This document shows, piece after piece, positions 6,915 to 8,462 of a stretch of DNA of 8,462 nt. The stretch comes from a bacterium UBP12_UBA5184 (GTDB lineage: Bacteria; Vulcanimicrobiota; Vulcanimicrobiia; Vulcanimicrobiales; Vulcanimicrobiaceae). The notes beneath the pieces were generated by a model. It did not search any database. It was given only the letters and a program-made list of their open reading frames with translations, and was not told the origin of the DNA. The position numbers were made by a program, and so were the translations under genes. Position 1 is the stretch's first letter. Every line of letters begins with the position of its first letter. The stretch lies in NCBI GenBank assembly GCA_002413145.1, contig DHWK01000033.1, forward strand, positions 322-8,783, in the 5' to 3' direction.

Positions 6915-7813
6915 GACGTCCCGTCCACAAAGTCGGGCGGCACGAAAACGCGCAGCGCCCCCGGGTCGACGCGGAATCTCGCCGGCGTCGTCGCGATCGG
7001 CTCCCCGTCGCCATTGACGGGTTGTTCGGAATCGGTCCGAATCTCGATCTCGCGCGCCGAGAAGGCATAAGCGTCGTCGAGTGAGGTCTGCGTCCCCAGC
7101 GCAAGCGCGAGAAACATCCGCGCGAGCTCGGCCGTCGAGACGCCCGTCGTCGTGAAGAAAGCCAAGCGCCCATCGGTTATCTTCGCATCGGGTAAGAGCG
7201 GCTTCTTTCCAAACGTTCGTCCCGACGCGATCACGATTTGCTGCGTCTTCAAGCGCACGCTCTCGCCATCCCGGACGATCGTCGCCTCGAAGGGACGGGC
7301 ACGCAGGCCCGGCACGATCCCACCCAAGACGTAGGCGAGCGGACCGGTCAGCGTCTTGAGCAGTTTCGGCGTCGCTTCGGCGATCTTCGCGCCGAGCCCG
7401 ATCGTCGCAAAGTTCGCGAAATACTTGCCGTTGACGATGCCCAGATCGACCGCAGCGATCCGGCCGTGCGCGATCGCGTCGACCGCGCGTTCGAGGTCGT
7501 CGCCGATCGAAAGCGTCTGCGCGAAGCTGTTTCCCGTGCCGAGCGGCAGGACGCCCAGGACGCAGCTCCGATGGGCGAGGGCGCGCGCCGCCGCAACCAT
7601 CGAGCCGTCGCCGCCGCCGACCAGGAGCCGTTCGGCTCCGCTCCGGACGGCCCGTTCGAGTTCGCCCGGCAACTCGCCGGTCCGGGTGATGACGCGGTAC
7701 TCCGCATCGCGAAGGCCGCGTTCGCTCAAAAGTTCCTTCACGCGCTCCCGCTGCTGGGCGGCTTGACGCGAATGAAGATTCAAGACGACGACGGTGCCTG
7801 ACACTTGGGCCAT
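6911..7813 (-). CDS. Diacylglycerol/lipid kinase, YegS/LCB5 family (DAGK catalytic domain)
   Basis: Soluble or peripheral kinase that phosphorylates diacylglycerol or a related lipid alcohol using ATP; the exact lipid is unknown. 300 residues, normal for the family. Visible motifs: an N-terminal Rossmann-like strand with NLHS (TVVVLNLHSR, 7-16), nucleotide-binding GGGDGS (66-71), PLGTGNSFA (90-98), and the C-terminal beta-sandwich with DLGIVNGKYFANFATIGLGA (123-142), PDAKITDGRLAFF (208-220) and NGDGEPI (267-273), which contains the conserved Asp-Gly-Glu. It is the first gene of a two-gene operon, with the PAP2 phosphatase overlapping its stop codon. The ATG at 7813 has no clear ribosome site upstream. 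It is divergent from the CoA ligase across a 55-base gap, so both promoters would have to share that gap or lie within the genes. Confidence 0.92.
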   Translation of the reverse strand: MAQVSGTVVVLNLHSRQAAQQRERVKELLSERGLRDAEYRVITRTGELPGELERAVRSGAERLLVGGGDGSMVAAARALAHRSCVLGVLPLGTGNSFAQTLSIGDDLERAVDAIAHGRIAAVDLGIVNGKYFANFATIGLGAKIAEATPKLLKTLTGPLAYVLGGIVPGLRARPFEATIVRDGESVRLKTQQIVIASGRTFGKKPLLPDAKITDGRLAFFTTTGVSTAELARMFLALALGTQTSLDDAYAFSAREIEIRTDSEQPVNGDGEPIATTPARFRVDPGALRVFVPPDFVDGTS

Positions 7814-7853
7814 GTACCCGAAAAGCCGCGGACGGGGCGGGTCGCCCGCGCGT

Positions 7854-7860
7854 GGAAGAG
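7854..7860 (+). promoter_or_regulatory. Ribosome binding site of the CoA ligase gene
   Basis: GGAAGAG ends 8 bases before the ATG at 7869. An in-frame TGA at 7863-7865 excludes any earlier start, so this site fixes the beginning of the gene. Confidence 0.65.
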
Positions 7861-7868
7861 CGTGAGCG

Positions 7869-8462
7869 ATGACGCTCCTCGATTATTTCGATGCGTCGCT
7901 CGCCGAACGGCCCGACGCACTTGCGGTCAACGACGTCACCTATCGTGGCCTCGCCGCGGGTGCACTGCGCGTCGCCGCGCACCTGCGCGAACGAGGACTC
8001 GGGCGCGGCGACCGGATCGCGCTCTACAGTGAGAACCGGCTCGCGTTCGTCTACGCGTACTTGGCGGCGTTGCGCATCGGTGCGATCGTCGTCCCGATCA
8101 ACGTGCTCTATCGAGCGGCCGAACTCGAACACGTCCTGGCCGACGCCGATGCGCGCCTGGTGATGACCAGCGCCGCCACCCGCGAACACGTCGCCGCCCT
8201 CGGCGCCTACGAGCAGCTCGACGCGAGCGAGATCGAGGCGCGCTCGAACTCCCAGGGCCCGGTGCCGACCGCGCCGTGGCCGCCTCCCGGCGTCGATGAC
8301 GACGCGCTCATCATCTATACGAGCGGGACGACCGGGCGCAGCAAGGGCGCCGCGATCACCCACGGCAATCTCGGCGCGATCGCGATGCAGCTCGTCGTTG
8401 CCTGGCGCTGGACCGCAAACGATACGCTCTACGTCGCGCTGCCGCTCTTCCACATCCACGGC
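7869..8462 (+). CDS. AMP-forming acyl-CoA ligase, possibly malonyl-CoA synthetase-like (3' end outside window)
   Basis: Adenylate-forming ligase that activates a carboxylic acid with ATP and joins it to CoA. 198 N-terminal residues of about 500 are visible. The phosphate-binding A3 motif YTSGTTGRSKGA is at 150-161, and the ANL-fold N-terminal pattern is clear (TYRGLAAGALRVAAHLRERG near 24-43, VPINVLYRAAELEHVLADA near 75-93). The segment AWRWTANDTLYVALPLFHIHG (178-198), with aromatic W.W and LPLFHxHG, resembles malonyl-CoA synthetases (MatB/ACSF3), but the substrate-specificity residues lie beyond the window edge, so a general fatty-acid CoA ligase is equally possible. An in-frame TGA just upstream and a good ribosome site fix the ATG. 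It is divergent from the lipid kinase; a role in lipid precursor supply would fit but is not shown. Confidence 0.88.
   Translation, partial: MTLLDYFDASLAERPDALAVNDVTYRGLAAGALRVAAHLRERGLGRGDRIALYSENRLAFVYAYLAALRIGAIVVPINVLYRAAELEHVLADADARLVMTSAATREHVAALGAYEQLDASEIEARSNSQGPVPTAPWPPPGVDDDALIIYTSGTTGRSKGAAITHGNLGAIAMQLVVAWRWTANDTLYVALPLFHIHG

Noticed and set aside
7837..7849. Small GCGGG-TCG-CCCGC hairpin in the kinase/ligase gap
   Set aside because: A 5-bp stem in GC-rich DNA is expected by chance and has no supporting context.
6915..8459. A minus-strand frame open for more than 500 codons upstream of the PAP2 gene
   Set aside because: It runs out of frame through the lipid kinase and antisense to the CoA ligase, is very rich in Arg, and shows no family motif. 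High-GC DNA commonly yields such open shadow frames.

Overview
The window is a gene-dense, high-GC bacterial chromosomal segment with eight genes, the two outermost cut by the window edges. Most in-frame third codon positions are G or C. A tripartite-type exporter with a long periplasmic adaptor hairpin, plus a membrane-bound periplasmic-type cytochrome c domain, suggests a Gram-negative (diderm) aerobe. I cannot place the phylum from the sequence. An uncultivated soil lineage such as Eremiobacterota would fit but is only a guess.

Left, plus strand (1-2399): the 3' part of a PuuD-type urate-oxidising membrane cytochrome, joined by an ATGA overlap to uraH (5-hydroxyisourate hydrolase). Together these are the first two steps of urate breakdown. 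Next come a DUF1003 membrane protein, whose ATG sits where an extended -10 box would start transcription (possible leaderless mRNA), and an SDR oxidoreductase resembling the YgfF branch.

Middle, minus strand (2504-6179): a three-gene MacAB/YknXYZ-like exporter operon read right to left: periplasmic adaptor, ATPase, permease. The genes are joined by TAATG and ATGA overlaps. The convergent gap 2400-2503 holds a canonical intrinsic terminator for this operon and a second perfect GC hairpin. No outer-membrane channel gene is present.

Right (6303-7813, minus strand): a diacylglycerol/lipid kinase (YegS/LCB5 family) and a PAP2 phosphatase, coupled by a GTGA overlap. These are opposing activities on phospholipid head phosphates, and the pair is a two-gene version of the PAP2/kinase fusions annotated in some actinobacteria. 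A divergent, edge-truncated adenylate-forming CoA ligase, possibly malonyl-CoA synthetase-like, begins at 7869.

All genes belong to known families. I saw no RNA gene, CRISPR array, insertion sequence or attachment site, and nothing I would call a clearly new system. The points most worth a second look are the possible leaderless promoter, the very long adaptor hairpin with a variant tip motif, the tandem hairpins and the coupled kinase/phosphatase pair.
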